From assembly GCF_002135335.1 (NCBI RefSeq), contig NZ_NEGC01000003.1:186001-250000 (forward strand): a DNA stretch of 64,000 bases. The letters are read 5' to 3'. Of the stretch, positions 38,954 through 50,164 are shown one piece after another. The translations under genes and the position numbers were made by a program. How positions within the stretch are numbered: position 1 is the stretch's first letter; each line of letters starts with the position of its first letter. Below the pieces are notes generated by a model. It worked only from the letters and a program-made list of their open reading frames with translations, was not told where the DNA came from and made no database searches. The DNA is from Acinetobacter sp. ANC 4470. Lineage in GTDB: Bacteria > Pseudomonadota > Gammaproteobacteria > Pseudomonadales > Moraxellaceae.

Positions 38954-39898
38954 ATGACTTACGAAGATTTACTTTTAGAAGAAGTCTCCAAATGGGACAT
39001 AAATAAATCCACTCTTACTTATACACACCCATTGATTTTTATTTGCGGTGGTTCATTAGATAAAAAAATCGATAAAGTAGATGATCGTTATTTCTTTGAA
39101 AGTTTGAGAAAATATTTAATTGAATATGCACCAATAAATAATTCTAATTTTAATCTTAGAACAGCAGAAGATTTAAAAGACTATTTAACTGTCTATGATG
39201 ACCTGCTTGAATTCGAATCAGATATTGCAAAAATCAGTGACTTAATATTAATCATTTTAGAAAGCCCTGGTACTCTTACTGAATTAGGCATATTTCTGAG
39301 TAATGATGAATATCAAAAAAAATTAGTTGTCATTAGAAATAAGGCTCATACTTTTGAAGACTCATTTATTAATTTAGGCCCATTATTAGCTTTAAAAAAT
39401 TTAAAAGATACTTCAGTACTAGACTATGACTGGCCATATTGTAAAAAATTTAAAGAATTAGATAATCAAACACTAAATTTTATATGTGGAGACATTAATG
39501 ATCATTTAAAAAGCCCCACAACTAACACTAAGATCAATCCAAATGATTTTTCACATATAATATTATGCATATATGAAATTGTTCGTCTTTTTTTCCCAAT
39601 TTCTGAATATGAAATATTGAATATTATACAACTACTTTTCAATGATAAAAATATAACTAGAAGTCGAATTAAAAAAATTTGCTATCTTTTATATAAATTA
39701 GATTTTTTAGATAAAGAATCTGTTTCTTCAAAAACTTTTTACTACCCGTCTGATCATAAAATTACAAAAGTTAAATTCAACTATATAGCAAAAGAAAGAT
39801 TTGAATTTTTAAAAATTCGATTAGCCATAAAAGAGTTTTTAGATACTTTAGTTGATACAAAACGTCTACATGTATTAAATGTGATTCAAGGACAGTAA
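38954..39898 (+). CDS. Retron effector: nucleoside deoxyribosyltransferase-like protein (Ec86/Eco1 type)
   Basis: 314 residues. The N-terminal domain (about 25-150) is NDT-like: LIFICGGSLDKK (ICGG 30-33), ILESPGTLTELGIF (Glu103 of ESPG and Glu110), then KLVVIRNKAHTF and SFINLGP (137-143). These closely match the effector of retron Ec86 as I remember it (LCGG, PESPGSFTELGAF, SFINYGP). The C-terminal part (about 195-290) is helical with a wing-like KTFYYPSD, fitting the DNA-binding domain of that effector. In the Ec86 class, the effector is held inactive by the RT-msDNA complex and harms the cell when a phage disturbs it. The gene is very AT-rich and Lys/Asn/Ile/Phe-rich. The stop is one base before the RT start. 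Confidence 0.9.
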   Translation: MTYEDLLLEEVSKWDINKSTLTYTHPLIFICGGSLDKKIDKVDDRYFFESLRKYLIEYAPINNSNFNLRTAEDLKDYLTVYDDLLEFESDIAKISDLILIILESPGTLTELGIFLSNDEYQKKLVVIRNKAHTFEDSFINLGPLLALKNLKDTSVLDYDWPYCKKFKELDNQTLNFICGDINDHLKSPTTNTKINPNDFSHIILCIYEIVRLFFPISEYEILNIIQLLFNDKNITRSRIKKICYLLYKLDFLDKESVSSKTFYYPSDHKITKVKFNYIAKERFEFLKIRLAIKEFLDTLVDTKRLHVLNVIQGQ

Positions 39899-39899
39899 T

Positions 39900-40847
39900 A
39901 TGGAATTAAACATATCAGGCCAGCTTCAAAGTCACTTATACATGAGTGAAAAAGAACTTTTTAATTTTTCAAAAACATGCCCTCATAGATATAAAGTCTA
40001 TCCGATTCCAAAAAAAAATGGTGGGGAAAGAATCATTGCTCACCCTGCTAAAGAACTAAAATACATACAACGAGTAATAGTAAAAATACTTAAAACAAAA
40101 TTAAGTATTCATCATAGTTCTTATGCTTACATGAATAATATTAGTATTAAAGATAATGCTGCACTCCACTCGAATAATGATTTTATTTTAAAAATGGATT
40201 TTAAAGAGTTTTTCCCAAGTATCACACCGTTAATTTTTTTCAATGCATTAAATACTCAAAACATCCATTTATCAAAAATTGATTCTGCACTACTTGCAAA
40301 TTTTTTATTCTGGAAACCTTACAGAAAACAAAAACTAGTTTTAAGTATTGGCGCGCCGAGTTCACCATTAATTTCAAATTTTGTAATGTATGAATTTGAT
40401 AATCAAATTTCTAGCTTATGTCGTAATTTAAATATCACTTACTCAAGATATGCAGACGATTTAACCTTTTCCACACAAGAAAAAAATGTACTTTATGTTT
40501 TACCTAAACAAATTCAACAAATACTTAATACCACCTATAAGAAAGGTATACGAATAAATCCTGAGAAAACTTCATTTATTTCAAAAGCCTTTCAACGAAA
40601 GGTTACAGGATTAATACTAACTAATGAAAATAATATTTCTATAGGTCGTGATAAAAAGCGTCTAATTTCATCAATGTTACATAAATATAAAATAGGACTT
40701 AATACACAAAAAGAAGATATTGAAAAACTGACTGGGTTACTTTCCTTTGCTTTTTACATTGAGCCTCATTTTAAAGAAAGTATGATCAGAAAATATGAAA
40801 TTGACACAATAAATAAACTTTTCAAAAATAAAGAAAACCCATCATAA
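39900..40847 (+). CDS. Retron reverse transcriptase
   Basis: At 315 residues this is the normal length for a bacterial retron RT. The motifs in order are the retron-specific NAxxH (NAALH, 86-90), motif A LKMDFKEFFPSI (Asp100), motif B IGAPSSPLISN (150-160), the catalytic YADD (184-187), and region Y KVTGL (234-238), which reads the msr RNA. The C-terminal thumb is basic. It primes from the branch G of the upstream msr and copies msd to msDNA. ATG 39900 starts one base after the effector stop, so translation is coupled. The DNA is as AT-rich as the effector gene, unlike the flanks. It ends 30 bp from the convergent cysN stop with no clear terminator. Confidence 0.95.
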   Translation: MELNISGQLQSHLYMSEKELFNFSKTCPHRYKVYPIPKKNGGERIIAHPAKELKYIQRVIVKILKTKLSIHHSSYAYMNNISIKDNAALHSNNDFILKMDFKEFFPSITPLIFFNALNTQNIHLSKIDSALLANFLFWKPYRKQKLVLSIGAPSSPLISNFVMYEFDNQISSLCRNLNITYSRYADDLTFSTQEKNVLYVLPKQIQQILNTTYKKGIRINPEKTSFISKAFQRKVTGLILTNENNISIGRDKKRLISSMLHKYKIGLNTQKEDIEKLTGLLSFAFYIEPHFKESMIRKYEIDTINKLFKNKENPS

Positions 40848-40877
40848 AGACAGGTTTCCTTTTAAATCAGCTCAGTC

Positions 40878-42494
40878 TTACAGACGAACCAATTCCACAA
40901 TTTTTTCAGCAAGCTCTTCAACAGCATCTTGCGTAAACGCAACATCTGTACCTTCAGTCACAGAGGTAATTACCGCAATCCCTGTTTCACGAAGCAATGC
41001 GACTTGCGCAACATCTAAATCCGCTTTAGCAAAAGCAACAATACCTTGTTGAAGCAATAAGCTCTCAAGTGCTTGTGCATTTTCCAAAGCTTTATTCGAC
41101 ACCGTAATAGACGCAGGTTTTTGACCCAAACGTGCTGCACGGTCTTCTGCTGTTACAGGGTTGCTATGTGCAGACCATTCAACAGACTCTTCCACCATAC
41201 CCGCACCAATCGTTACGTTATTCAAACGATCAATGAAAATAAACGAACCTGTATAACGGCTGTCTTGATAACGATCAAACACCACTGGTGCATCAAATTC
41301 AACAGTCACATTGGCAATGGCGTTGAGATCAAGATGATCCACTTGCATTTGCTCAAGTGTGTTCACATTGGTACGGAAGTTAATGCCAGTCACTTTAGCT
41401 GGAACAGTTTGCGTACCAATTTTAATGTTATATAGCTTACCAAGTACCAGCGGTTGATCCGCCATCCATACTACAGTCGCTTTTACAGCACGTGAAATTG
41501 CAGGAACACCCTGATCCGCACGTACCAACATATTACCGCGTGATACATCAATCTCATCATTTAGCGTTAATGTCACCGCCTGACCTGCAAATGCATGTTC
41601 AAGGTTGCCATCAAACGTCACAATTTCTTTAACTGTTGAAGACTTACCCGATGGTAAAGCAACAACTTTATCGCCCACGTTGATTTCACCCAGTGCAATG
41701 GTGCCCGCAAAACCACGGAAGTCGAGGTTTGGACGATTCACATATTGCACAGGGAAACGGAAATCACGTTGCGCTGTATCGCGGTTAATTTGCACAGATT
41801 CAAGCGTACCCATCAGGGTTTCGCCCTTGTACCACGGTGTGTGTTCCGAAACATTCACCACGTTATCGCCATTCAATGCAGAAATAGGCGTAAAGATGAT
41901 GTTGCTTGGCTTACGGTCACCCAATTGTGCAATAAAGCCTGCGTATTCAGTTTGAATTTCATTGAAACGTGCTTCAGAAAATTCAACCAAGTCCATTTTG
42001 TTAATAGCAACAACAATGTTCTTAATACCCAGCAAGCTTGCAATATACGTATGACGACGTGTTTGCGTTTGCACGCCATAACGCGCATCAATCAAAATAA
42101 TCGCAAGGTCACAAGTAGACGCACCTGTTGCCATATTGCGCGTGTATTGCTCATGCCCCGGCGTATCGGCAATGATGAACTTACGTTTTTCAGTGGAGAA
42201 ATAACGATATGCGACATCAATGGTAATGCCCTGCTCACGTTCTGCTTGTAAACCATCTACAAGAAGCGCCAAATCTGGTGCATCACCCGTTGTACCGACT
42301 TTTTTCGAGTCACGAGTCACGGCTTGCAATTGATCTTCATAGATCAATTTTGAATCATAAAGTAAACGACCAATTAAGGTAGATTTACCATCATCGACGT
42401 TACCGCAAGTCAAAAAGCGTAATAAGTCTTTATTTTCGTGCTGTTTTAAATAGCCCAAGATATCTTGGCTAATCAGTTCAGATTGATGAGACAT
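40878..42494 (-). CDS. cysN: Sulfate adenylyltransferase GTPase subunit
   Basis: 538 residues. An EF-Tu-like GTPase with G1 [10 protein letters not shown]3 DTPGHEQYT and G4 NKMD. It drives sulfate activation to APS by CysD in cysteine synthesis. It is about 60 residues longer than E. coli CysN: after the two beta-barrel domains a C-terminal segment (about 455-538) is Ala/Val-rich with no kinase P-loop, so it is not a CysC fusion. It is co-directional with and downstream of cysD (gap 85 bp). Confidence 0.95.
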   Translation of the reverse strand: MSHQSELISQDILGYLKQHENKDLLRFLTCGNVDDGKSTLIGRLLYDSKLIYEDQLQAVTRDSKKVGTTGDAPDLALLVDGLQAEREQGITIDVAYRYFSTEKRKFIIADTPGHEQYTRNMATGASTCDLAIILIDARYGVQTQTRRHTYIASLLGIKNIVVAINKMDLVEFSEARFNEIQTEYAGFIAQLGDRKPSNIIFTPISALNGDNVVNVSEHTPWYKGETLMGTLESVQINRDTAQRDFRFPVQYVNRPNLDFRGFAGTIALGEINVGDKVVALPSGKSSTVKEIVTFDGNLEHAFAGQAVTLTLNDEIDVSRGNMLVRADQGVPAISRAVKATVVWMADQPLVLGKLYNIKIGTQTVPAKVTGINFRTNVNTLEQMQVDHLDLNAIANVTVEFDAPVVFDRYQDSRYTGSFIFIDRLNNVTIGAGMVEESVEWSAHSNPVTAEDRAARLGQKPASITVSNKALENAQALESLLLQQGIVAFAKADLDVAQVALLRETGIAVITSVTEGTDVAFTQDAVEELAEKIVELVRL

Positions 42495-42541
42495 TGCTCA
42501 AACTCCACAAATTCGTTAGAAATTGGTTTTTAATCTCCCTA

Positions 42542-42565
42542 AATCCCTCTTTTAAAAGAGGGATT
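42542..42565. repeat. 24-bp perfect palindrome between cysD and cysN
   Basis: AATCCCTCTTTT and AAAAGAGGGATT meet with no loop. The core ATCCCTCTTT / GAGGGATT also appears in the terminator at 36302-36328, suggesting a recurrent intergenic hairpin type. It may moderate read-through into cysN. Confidence 0.6.
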
Positions 42566-42576
42566 GCTTCAGGAAA

Positions 42577-43491
42577 TTAGAAATAGCCTTCTTGCTTTTT
42601 CTTTTCCATCGAGCCTGCTTCGTCGTGATCAATCATACGACCTTGACGTTCAGAGCTTGTGGCAAGCAACATTTCTTGGATAATTTCCGGCAAGGTGTTG
42701 GCAGTTGATTCAACAGCCCCCGTTAATGGGTAACAGCCTAAAGTACGGAAACGTACCGATTTCATTTGTGGAACTTCACCTTCTTTTAAAGGCATACGTT
42801 CATCATCAACCATGATGAGTGTACCGCTACGTTCAACCACAGGACGTTCTGCAGCCAAATATAAAGGCACTAATGGAATACTTTCCAAATAGATGTATTG
42901 CCAAATATCAAGCTCAGTCCAGTTTGACAATGGGAACACACGAATACTTTCGCCTTTGTTCACTTTACCGTTGTAAAGATTCCAAAGTTCAGGACGTTGG
43001 TTTTTAGGGTCCCAACGATGCTTGCTATCACGGAACGAATAAACACGTTCTTTAGCACGTGATTTTTCTTCATCACGACGTGCACCACCAAAGGCTGCAT
43101 CAAAACCGTATTTGTCCAGTGCTTGTTTTAAGCCCTGCGTTTTCATGATGTCGGTATATTTTGAACTGCCATGATCAAATGGGTTGATCCCAGCATCTTT
43201 ACCTTCTTTATTTTGATGCACGATCAAATCGAAACCATGGGTTTTTGCCATGTCGTCTCGGAATGTGATCATCTCTTTAAACTTCCAGCCTGTATCGACA
43301 TGCAATAGTGGGAATGGAAGTTTTGCAGGATAAAATGCTTTTAGCGCAAGATGCAGCATGACTGCCGAATCTTTACCAATAGAATACAACATGACCGGAT
43401 TTTCAAATTCGGCAGCCACTTCACGGATAATGTGAATACTCTCAGCTTCAAGCTGTTTAAGATGAGTAAGTCTTTCCTTATTTATGGACAT
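42577..43491 (-). CDS. cysD: Sulfate adenylyltransferase subunit 2
   Basis: 304 residues. A PP-loop ATP pyrophosphatase of the PAPS-reductase/CysD group: [17 protein letters not shown] carries the SxGKDS motif and [22 protein letters not shown] is the CysD signature. It forms APS from sulfate and ATP with CysN. ATG 43491 ([10 protein letters not shown]) is chosen. An in-frame GTG at 43500 has no better signal. Confidence 0.95.
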   Translation of the reverse strand: MSINKERLTHLKQLEAESIHIIREVAAEFENPVMLYSIGKDSAVMLHLALKAFYPAKLPFPLLHVDTGWKFKEMITFRDDMAKTHGFDLIVHQNKEGKDAGINPFDHGSSKYTDIMKTQGLKQALDKYGFDAAFGGARRDEEKSRAKERVYSFRDSKHRWDPKNQRPELWNLYNGKVNKGESIRVFPLSNWTELDIWQYIYLESIPLVPLYLAAERPVVERSGTLIMVDDERMPLKEGEVPQMKSVRFRTLGCYPLTGAVESTANTLPEIIQEMLLATSSERQGRMIDHDEAGSMEKKKQEGYF

Positions 43492-43826
43492 TGACAACAC
43501 CAGCTCAGATCAACGTGTACTTATTACACTTTTAAAATATATATATTCATTATAAAGATTTAGTTATCTGAGTTATTGCTTGTTTTATTATATTGATATT
43601 CAAAATTATCATATAGAGCTTATCTAATAATAAGTATAAGTTTTTATTAATGATCAATTTGAAATGCGCGATGATTTTACTCAAATACAGCCGATGCAAC
43701 AACTTGTGTATTAAAATGTACAAAATACAAGCTGATCGGTCATTTATCTAAAACATGTATTTTATTCAGCTTAAAAATTTTATACAGTACCTAAATACTC
43801 CCCCATATCTTATGCTGTGTTGAATA
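43492..43826. other. Intergenic region upstream of cysD
   Basis: 335 bp, AT-rich, between divergent cysD and a hypothetical gene. It must hold the cysDN promoter, where a CysB-type regulator could act. No dyad or RNA gene was clear to me. Confidence 0.4.
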
Positions 43827-44369
43827 ATGCTTACGCTAGACCACACGATCGAAATTGTTAAAACCAACCTAGAAAATGCACAACTGGCAGGCTATATCTA
43901 TCAACATCATTCGCATATATTGGTGCTACAAGAAGCCTTAAATGATGATGGTTCAGTCCTCAATAATTTTGTTCAGCACGAGCTTACGGCTGACCAAATT
44001 GGCCTACAATTTGGTCTACGACTTTCGAATAATACATTTGAATTTTTACTTGGCTTAACCCACAGCAATCAAGACCGTAGCAATGCAATTGGTGCGGGGC
44101 ATTTAAAAGCAGATCAGAAAGCTTTTAATTTACTTTATACTTTTTATAACTATCCCAAAGCATTTTATTTGATTCGTCTACCTTTAATGGCAAATAATAC
44201 CCAATTAGAAGATGCTCTTGAAAGCCAATTATTTCACCAAGAAAAGCTCGACTTTCTAAATAGTGCAATTAAGACCAACCCCATGGGTCAACAGTATAAT
44301 TGGATGAAAAGCTTTATTATGCAGCAAGCCTTAGATATGAAGGCCCGAATGCAGACCTGCTTATATTAA
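43827..44369 (+). CDS. Hypothetical protein
   Basis: 180 residues with no signal peptide or membrane helix and no motif that I recognise. It is Asn/Gln/Leu/His-rich, with codon use like neighbouring chromosomal genes. It stands alone. Probably a lineage-specific soluble protein. Confidence 0.5.
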   Translation: MLTLDHTIEIVKTNLENAQLAGYIYQHHSHILVLQEALNDDGSVLNNFVQHELTADQIGLQFGLRLSNNTFEFLLGLTHSNQDRSNAIGAGHLKADQKAFNLLYTFYNYPKAFYLIRLPLMANNTQLEDALESQLFHQEKLDFLNSAIKTNPMGQQYNWMKSFIMQQALDMKARMQTCLY

Positions 44370-44545
44370 GATGAAATTGTGCTGGAATACCCTGCATAGC
44401 AGAATACGAACCATTGGCATCTCTTGATTTTTTATGCGCTGTTTTTAATGGTATAAATTCTACCCTTACCTTCATTTCAACAAAATAATTGATTAAAAAG
44501 AATCCCCCTAAAGCATAACTGACATCACATTCATATCATAAACTC

Positions 44546-44674
44546 ATGTTATTTACACGTGCAGTCAATGAAGCCAATAACATCTTATCTTCTGAACAAG
44601 TCGAGATGCAGATTCGCTTGGCATTATTGAAATATTTACCCAAATTCATCTGTGAAAGCGTTAAATCTATTTAA
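44546..44674 (+). CDS. Small ORF (42 aa), possibly a gene remnant
   Basis: ATG 44546 gives a 42-residue amphipathic, helix-like peptide (MLFTRAVNEANNILSSEQ...). There is no good Shine-Dalgarno sequence. It lies in a region of remnants and repeats, so it may be the end of a lost gene. Weak support. Confidence 0.25.
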   Translation: MLFTRAVNEANNILSSEQVEMQIRLALLKYLPKFICESVKSI

Positions 44675-44766
44675 TAGACTTCTTTCATAAATCATTTTTT
44701 GATCAATACAAGCACTTCGTAAAGCAAAGTTAAAAAAACAAACTTTAGCAGGTATTGGATTCATGA

Positions 44767-44861
44767 GTGTGGCATGGATGCCACACGTTTCCCATCACGA
44801 CAAGGACGTCGTGTATGGGAAATAAAAGGTTTTTGTCTACTTTTGACCTTTCAAAAGTAGA
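44767..44861. repeat. Compound palindromic intergenic repeat (copy B)
   Basis: Three consecutive hairpins: GTGTGGCA/TGCCACAC (44767-44786); TCCCATCACGAC with GTCGTGTATGGGA (44790-44820, one bulge); and TCTACTTTTGA/TCAAAAGTAGA (44836-44861, 11 bp perfect). The last hairpin and the preceding ATGG(G/C)A-AAT-GGTTTT stretch parallel the element at 34836-34882. Confidence 0.7.
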
Positions 44862-44991
44862 GATAATGCCTACGCAAAGGCATAAAAACTGAAGCAATAA
44901 AATGAGGCAGTGCTGATTTTAAAAACTCGAATATTGAACATTTTTTGACTTATGCAAGTTATATAATATATTGATTATATTAAATTTTTAA

Positions 44992-45209
44992 GTCACTGGT
45001 TTAGGCAATATTGGTGGCAAAAGTGCACAAGGTGAAGGCTATTCAGATCAAAGACAAATTTCCCTATCTGATCAAGTGGTGAATAGTTCATTACGTTATC
45101 GCACTCAAGCACCACTGATTGATAACCTGATGAATGAACTGGGTATATTCAAGATGGTGATAATGGCTTAACGCAGAATTTAAGACCTCAAGTCAATTCA
45201 GCGAAGTAA
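44992..45209 (+). pseudogene. C-terminal remnant of a larger gene (possibly flotillin/SPFH-like)
   Basis: The frame following a stop reads VTGLGNIGGKSAQGEGYSD, then ISLSDQVVNSSLRYRTQAP and LIDNLMNELG. A single frameshift then continues YIQDGDNGLTQNLRPQVNSAK and a stop at 45209. No start codon or N-terminal part exists upstream, only repeats. The text resembles the low-complexity tail of flotillin-type membrane proteins as I recall them, but this is uncertain. Its terminator is intact. Confidence 0.5.
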
Positions 45210-45222
45210 GTCCCTAAAATCT

Positions 45223-45251
45223 AAAAAATGCAGCCAAACGCTGCATTTTTT
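45223..45251. terminator. Intrinsic terminator after the remnant
   Basis: AAAAAATGCAGC, loop CAAAC region, GCTGCATTTTTT: a 12-bp stem with a T tract. Confidence 0.88.
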
Positions 45252-45357
45252 ATTTCAGATTGAATAAATTTCATACAACCAATCTACGTAAACTTACTTG
45301 AGTTATCTCTAAAGAAAGCTACATTAGCTGCTGATACTGCATATATAGAGCACAATA

Positions 45358-46191
45358 ATGACTCACTCTATTTACCCTGCTTTGCGGTTTAAAGAAAATG
45401 CCAAAGCGGCATTGGAATGGTATTGCTCTATTTTCCCAGATAGTCAAATTACCTATGAAAATAATGCAGCAGTTATGGCACAATTTTCAGGTGTGCCTTT
45501 TTTAGGGATTAACGGTGGTCCTCCTTTCACAACCAATCCTTCTATTTCTTTTATGGTCATTTGTGAAAGTCGTGCTGAAATTGATGAATATTGGAAACGA
45601 TTAATTGATGGTGGCGGCTTCGCGCTAATGGAATTAGATCAATATGCTTGGAGTGATTATTATGGTTGGTTACAAGACCAACATGGTTTTAATTGGCAGC
45701 TGTATTTAGGCAAACTATCGGATGTCAATCAGCAAAAAATTATCCCAACGCTCATGTATTGCGGTTCATATCAAGGACAATGCCTAACTGCATTGAGTTT
45801 CTATCAAACGCTATTTAAAAACTTTCAATCTCAAGGTGTTCTAAAATATAGCGAGGGCGAATATGCTGGACAAGTAAAGCATGCACAATTTACAGCCAAC
45901 GACCTTACTTTGATGGCAATGGACAGTGGCATGCAACAAAATTTCGAATTTAGTGAAGCCGTATCCTTAGTGATTGAATGCAAAGATCAAGCTGAAATTG
46001 ACTATTATTGGAATGCCATCACCTTACATGGCACTGAAGACCAGTGTAGTTGGTGTAAAGATCAGTTTGGTGTCAGTTGGCAAATTGTCCCGCAAAATTT
46101 ATGGGAAATTTTAACAAATAATCCTAATGCTCTCGCAGCATTATTTAAAATGAAAAAACTGATTATTCAAGATTTGATTCAAATAGAATAA
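45358..46191 (+). CDS. Double VOC (PhnB/3-dmu-9_3-mt-like) protein
   Basis: 277 residues built from two related vicinal-oxygen-chelate domains (about 4-120 and 128-250). Each starts with a YPALRF/IPTLMY strand, has ALEWYCSIF / ALSFYQTLF, and ends with a YGWLQDQHGFNWQ / CSWCKDQFGVSWQIVP segment. The family (PF06983) is called 3-demethylubiquinone-methyltransferase-like in databases, but these are not methyltransferases; metal binding and substrate are unknown. Monocistronic. Confidence 0.8.
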   Translation: MTHSIYPALRFKENAKAALEWYCSIFPDSQITYENNAAVMAQFSGVPFLGINGGPPFTTNPSISFMVICESRAEIDEYWKRLIDGGGFALMELDQYAWSDYYGWLQDQHGFNWQLYLGKLSDVNQQKIIPTLMYCGSYQGQCLTALSFYQTLFKNFQSQGVLKYSEGEYAGQVKHAQFTANDLTLMAMDSGMQQNFEFSEAVSLVIECKDQAEIDYYWNAITLHGTEDQCSWCKDQFGVSWQIVPQNLWEILTNNPNALAALFKMKKLIIQDLIQIE

Positions 46192-46419
46192 CTTTTATAA
46201 ACAATAATTTAATCATAGTTAGCCACTGTAAGGCTTTCATCTGTATTGAAATAGATACTCACCTTTCTGTTACCACTTTTATTATTGAAATAGCATCGGA
46301 CAAGCTTGGGTTTGAATTTTTGAGAATATTTAGCTATAGAAAAGCACCCTTCAAATTAGACTAAAGTGTCCAATTTTCGGGGTGCAGTTAAAATTGAGGG
46401 CTTTTTATAACTTTTTGAA

Positions 46420-47310
46420 TTAAAGCAAACCTTTTTCCTTCAGTACTGCATACATAGTCGAACCCAGTTCTGCTGGGCTACGTGTATAAGCCATACCCGC
46501 TTTTTCAAAGGCAGCAAATTTTTCCTCAGCAGTTCCTTTACCACCCGAAATAATTGCACCCGCATGCCCCATACGCTTACCTTTAGGAGCAGTTACCCCT
46601 GCAATATAACCTACAACTGGCTTCGTCACGTTAGATTGAATATATTCCGCAGCTTCTTCTTCCGCAGTACCACCAATTTCGCCAATCATGATAATGGCTT
46701 CTGTTTGTGGATCTTCTTGGAACAATTTCAAGCAATCAATTTGATTCATACCTGGAATTGGATCACCACCAATACCAATACAGGTTGACTGACCTAAACC
46801 GAGTTTAGTCGTTTGTGCTACAGCTTCATAAGTTAATGTGCCTGAACGCGAAATAATCCCGATTTTACCCGGCTGATGAATATGCCCAGGCATAATACCG
46901 ATTTTACATTCACCTGGTGTGATAATCCCCGGACAGTTTGGCCCAATTAGGCGCACGTTATTACCATATGTTTCAAGATAGCGTTTTGCTTTGAGCATAT
47001 CTAAAGTCGGTACACCCTCAGTAATCACCACAATCAATTTAACACCTGAATCAACCGCTTCCACAATTGAATCCAATACAAATGGTGCAGGAACATAAAT
47101 CACTGAAGCATCCGCACCAGTCGAATTGACCGCTTCTTTCATGGTATTAAACACAGGAAGATCTAAATGAACCTGACCACCTTTTCCAGGTGTTACACCA
47201 CCCACAACTTTTGTACCGTAATCGAGTGCTTGTCCTGAATGAAAAGTACCGTTTTTACCGGTAAAGCCTTGTACCAATACTTTGGTGTTTTTATTTACTA
47301 ATACGCTCAT
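46420..47310 (-). CDS. sucD: Succinyl-CoA synthetase alpha subunit
   Basis: 296 residues. A CoA-binding Rossmann domain ([15 protein letters not shown]) and the phosphohistidine loop [17 protein letters not shown]. With SucC it converts succinyl-CoA to succinate with ATP or GTP formation. It lies 12 bp after sucC and ends the TCA-cycle block. Confidence 0.97.
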   Translation of the reverse strand: MSVLVNKNTKVLVQGFTGKNGTFHSGQALDYGTKVVGGVTPGKGGQVHLDLPVFNTMKEAVNSTGADASVIYVPAPFVLDSIVEAVDSGVKLIVVITEGVPTLDMLKAKRYLETYGNNVRLIGPNCPGIITPGECKIGIMPGHIHQPGKIGIISRSGTLTYEAVAQTTKLGLGQSTCIGIGGDPIPGMNQIDCLKLFQEDPQTEAIIMIGEIGGTAEEEAAEYIQSNVTKPVVGYIAGVTAPKGKRMGHAGAIISGGKGTAEEKFAAFEKAGMAYTRSPAELGSTMYAVLKEKGLL

Positions 47311-47322
47311 GATTGATACCCC

Positions 47323-48489
47323 TTACGCTTTCACTGCAGCAACAACTTTTTCTGCGGCATCAGCAAGCCCATTCGCAGAAATCAATTTCAAACCCGATTC
47401 ATCTAGTAATTTTGCACCTAACTCTGCATTGTTGCCTTCTAAGCGAACCACCACAGGTACAGTAACATTTACTTCTTGAACCGCTGCAATAATTGCTTCA
47501 GCAATCATGTCACAACGTACAATTCCACCAAAAATATTGATCAGAACAGCTTGAACTGAGCTATCTGATAAAATAATTTTAAAGGCTTCAATCACACGCT
47601 CTTTGGTTGCCCCCCCCCCAACATCAAGGAAGTTTGCAGGCTGACCACCATACAATTTAATAATATCCATGGTCGCCATCGCCAAACCTGCACCATTGAC
47701 CATACAACCAATATTGCCTTCAAGTGCTACATAGTTCAGGTCAAACTCAGATGCTTTCAGCTCACGCTCATTTTCTTGCGACTTATCACGTAGCGCGGCA
47801 ATGCTAGGTAAACCATATAAAGCATTTGAGTCGATCCCTACTTTGGCATCGACACACAGAATGTCACCATTTTCACGTACAGATAATGGATTAATCTCAA
47901 ACAAAGCAAAATCATTTTCAATAAATGCTGCATAAGCCGCAGTCATCACTTGAACAAATTGATTGATTTGTCCACCTTTTAAATGAAGTGCAAAAGCGAC
48001 TTCACGTGCTTGAAATGGCTGTAATCCAACCAAAGGATCAACTTCAACTTTAATAATTTTTTCAGGTGTTTCTTCAGCGACTTTTTCAATTTCGACACCA
48101 CCTTCAGTAGATGCCATAAATGTGACTCGACGACTCGAACGATCAACCACTGCACCCAAATACAGTTCACGTTCAACTGGGTAAACATCTTCACAAACAA
48201 GGACACTATTTACAGGTTGACCATTAGCATCCGTTTGATAAGTCACTAAACGTGTACCAATAATTTGATTGGCATAATCAGCAGCCTCGGCAGCCGACTT
48301 CACCACTTTTACACCGCCCGCTTTACCTCGACCACCGGCGTGTACTTGGGCTTTCATTACCGCAAATTTACCACCCAGTTGCTCAAAAGCTTTTACGGCT
48401 TCTTCTGCATTTGTTGCGAGTACACCTTCTTGAACTGGCATACCATATTTTTTTAATAACGCTTTTGCTTGATACTCATGTAAATTCAT
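47323..48489 (-). CDS. sucC: Succinyl-CoA synthetase beta subunit
   Basis: 388 residues: an ATP-grasp domain ([15 protein letters not shown]) and a C-terminal CoA-ligase domain ([14 protein letters not shown]). The conserved DVGGGATKE that binds phosphate is encoded by ten consecutive G (47619-47610). A terminator sits upstream, between lpd and sucC, so sucCD may have its own promoter or depend on read-through. Confidence 0.97.
   Translation of the reverse strand: MNLHEYQAKALLKKYGMPVQEGVLATNAEEAVKAFEQLGGKFAVMKAQVHAGGRGKAGGVKVVKSAAEAADYANQIIGTRLVTYQTDANGQPVNSVLVCEDVYPVERELYLGAVVDRSSRRVTFMASTEGGVEIEKVAEETPEKIIKVEVDPLVGLQPFQAREVAFALHLKGGQINQFVQVMTAAYAAFIENDFALFEINPLSVRENGDILCVDAKVGIDSNALYGLPSIAALRDKSQENERELKASEFDLNYVALEGNIGCMVNGAGLAMATMDIIKLYGGQPANFLDVGGGATKERVIEAFKIILSDSSVQAVLINIFGGIVRCDMIAEAIIAAVQEVNVTVPVVVRLEGNNAELGAKLLDESGLKLISANGLADAAEKVVAAVKA
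47610..47619 (-). repeat. Ten-G homopolymer inside sucC
   Basis: The coding strand has three GGG codons and then GCA, within the invariant DVGGGATKE motif. The frame is intact at ten G. Confidence 0.95.
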
Positions 48490-48630
48490 TGAATAACCTT
48501 TTATTACTTCTTCACTTTGTTATGAACCACTAATACCCAGACATCCGTCAAAGCAGTATTGGCATTTTTTTAAAATCTTTCTTATCTTTATTTTTAGATG
48601 ATTGTTCCAATAAAAACAACCACCAAATGC

Positions 48631-48660
48631 AAAAAGAGCGACCTAAGTCGCTCTTTTTTT
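48631..48660 (-). terminator. Intrinsic terminator between lpd and sucC
   Basis: AAAAAGAGCGAC, loop CTAA, GTCGCTCTTTTT with T tracts on both strands. It lies 5 bp after the lpd stop codon. Confidence 0.9.
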
Positions 48661-48664
48661 AATC

Positions 48665-50131
<1,467 letters not shown>

Positions 50132-50164
50132 TTAAATCCGCTTTTATTCGTTATAAATGATGAA

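Noticed and set aside
40878-42494. CysN as a CysNC fusion
   Set aside because: The extra C-terminal segment has no APS-kinase P-loop.
46340-46400. Sequence reminiscent of an insertion-sequence end (AGTGTCCAATTTTCGGGGTGC) downstream of sucD
   Set aside because: It resembles ends of IS3-type elements from memory, but there is no transposase, no matching second end and no target duplication visible.
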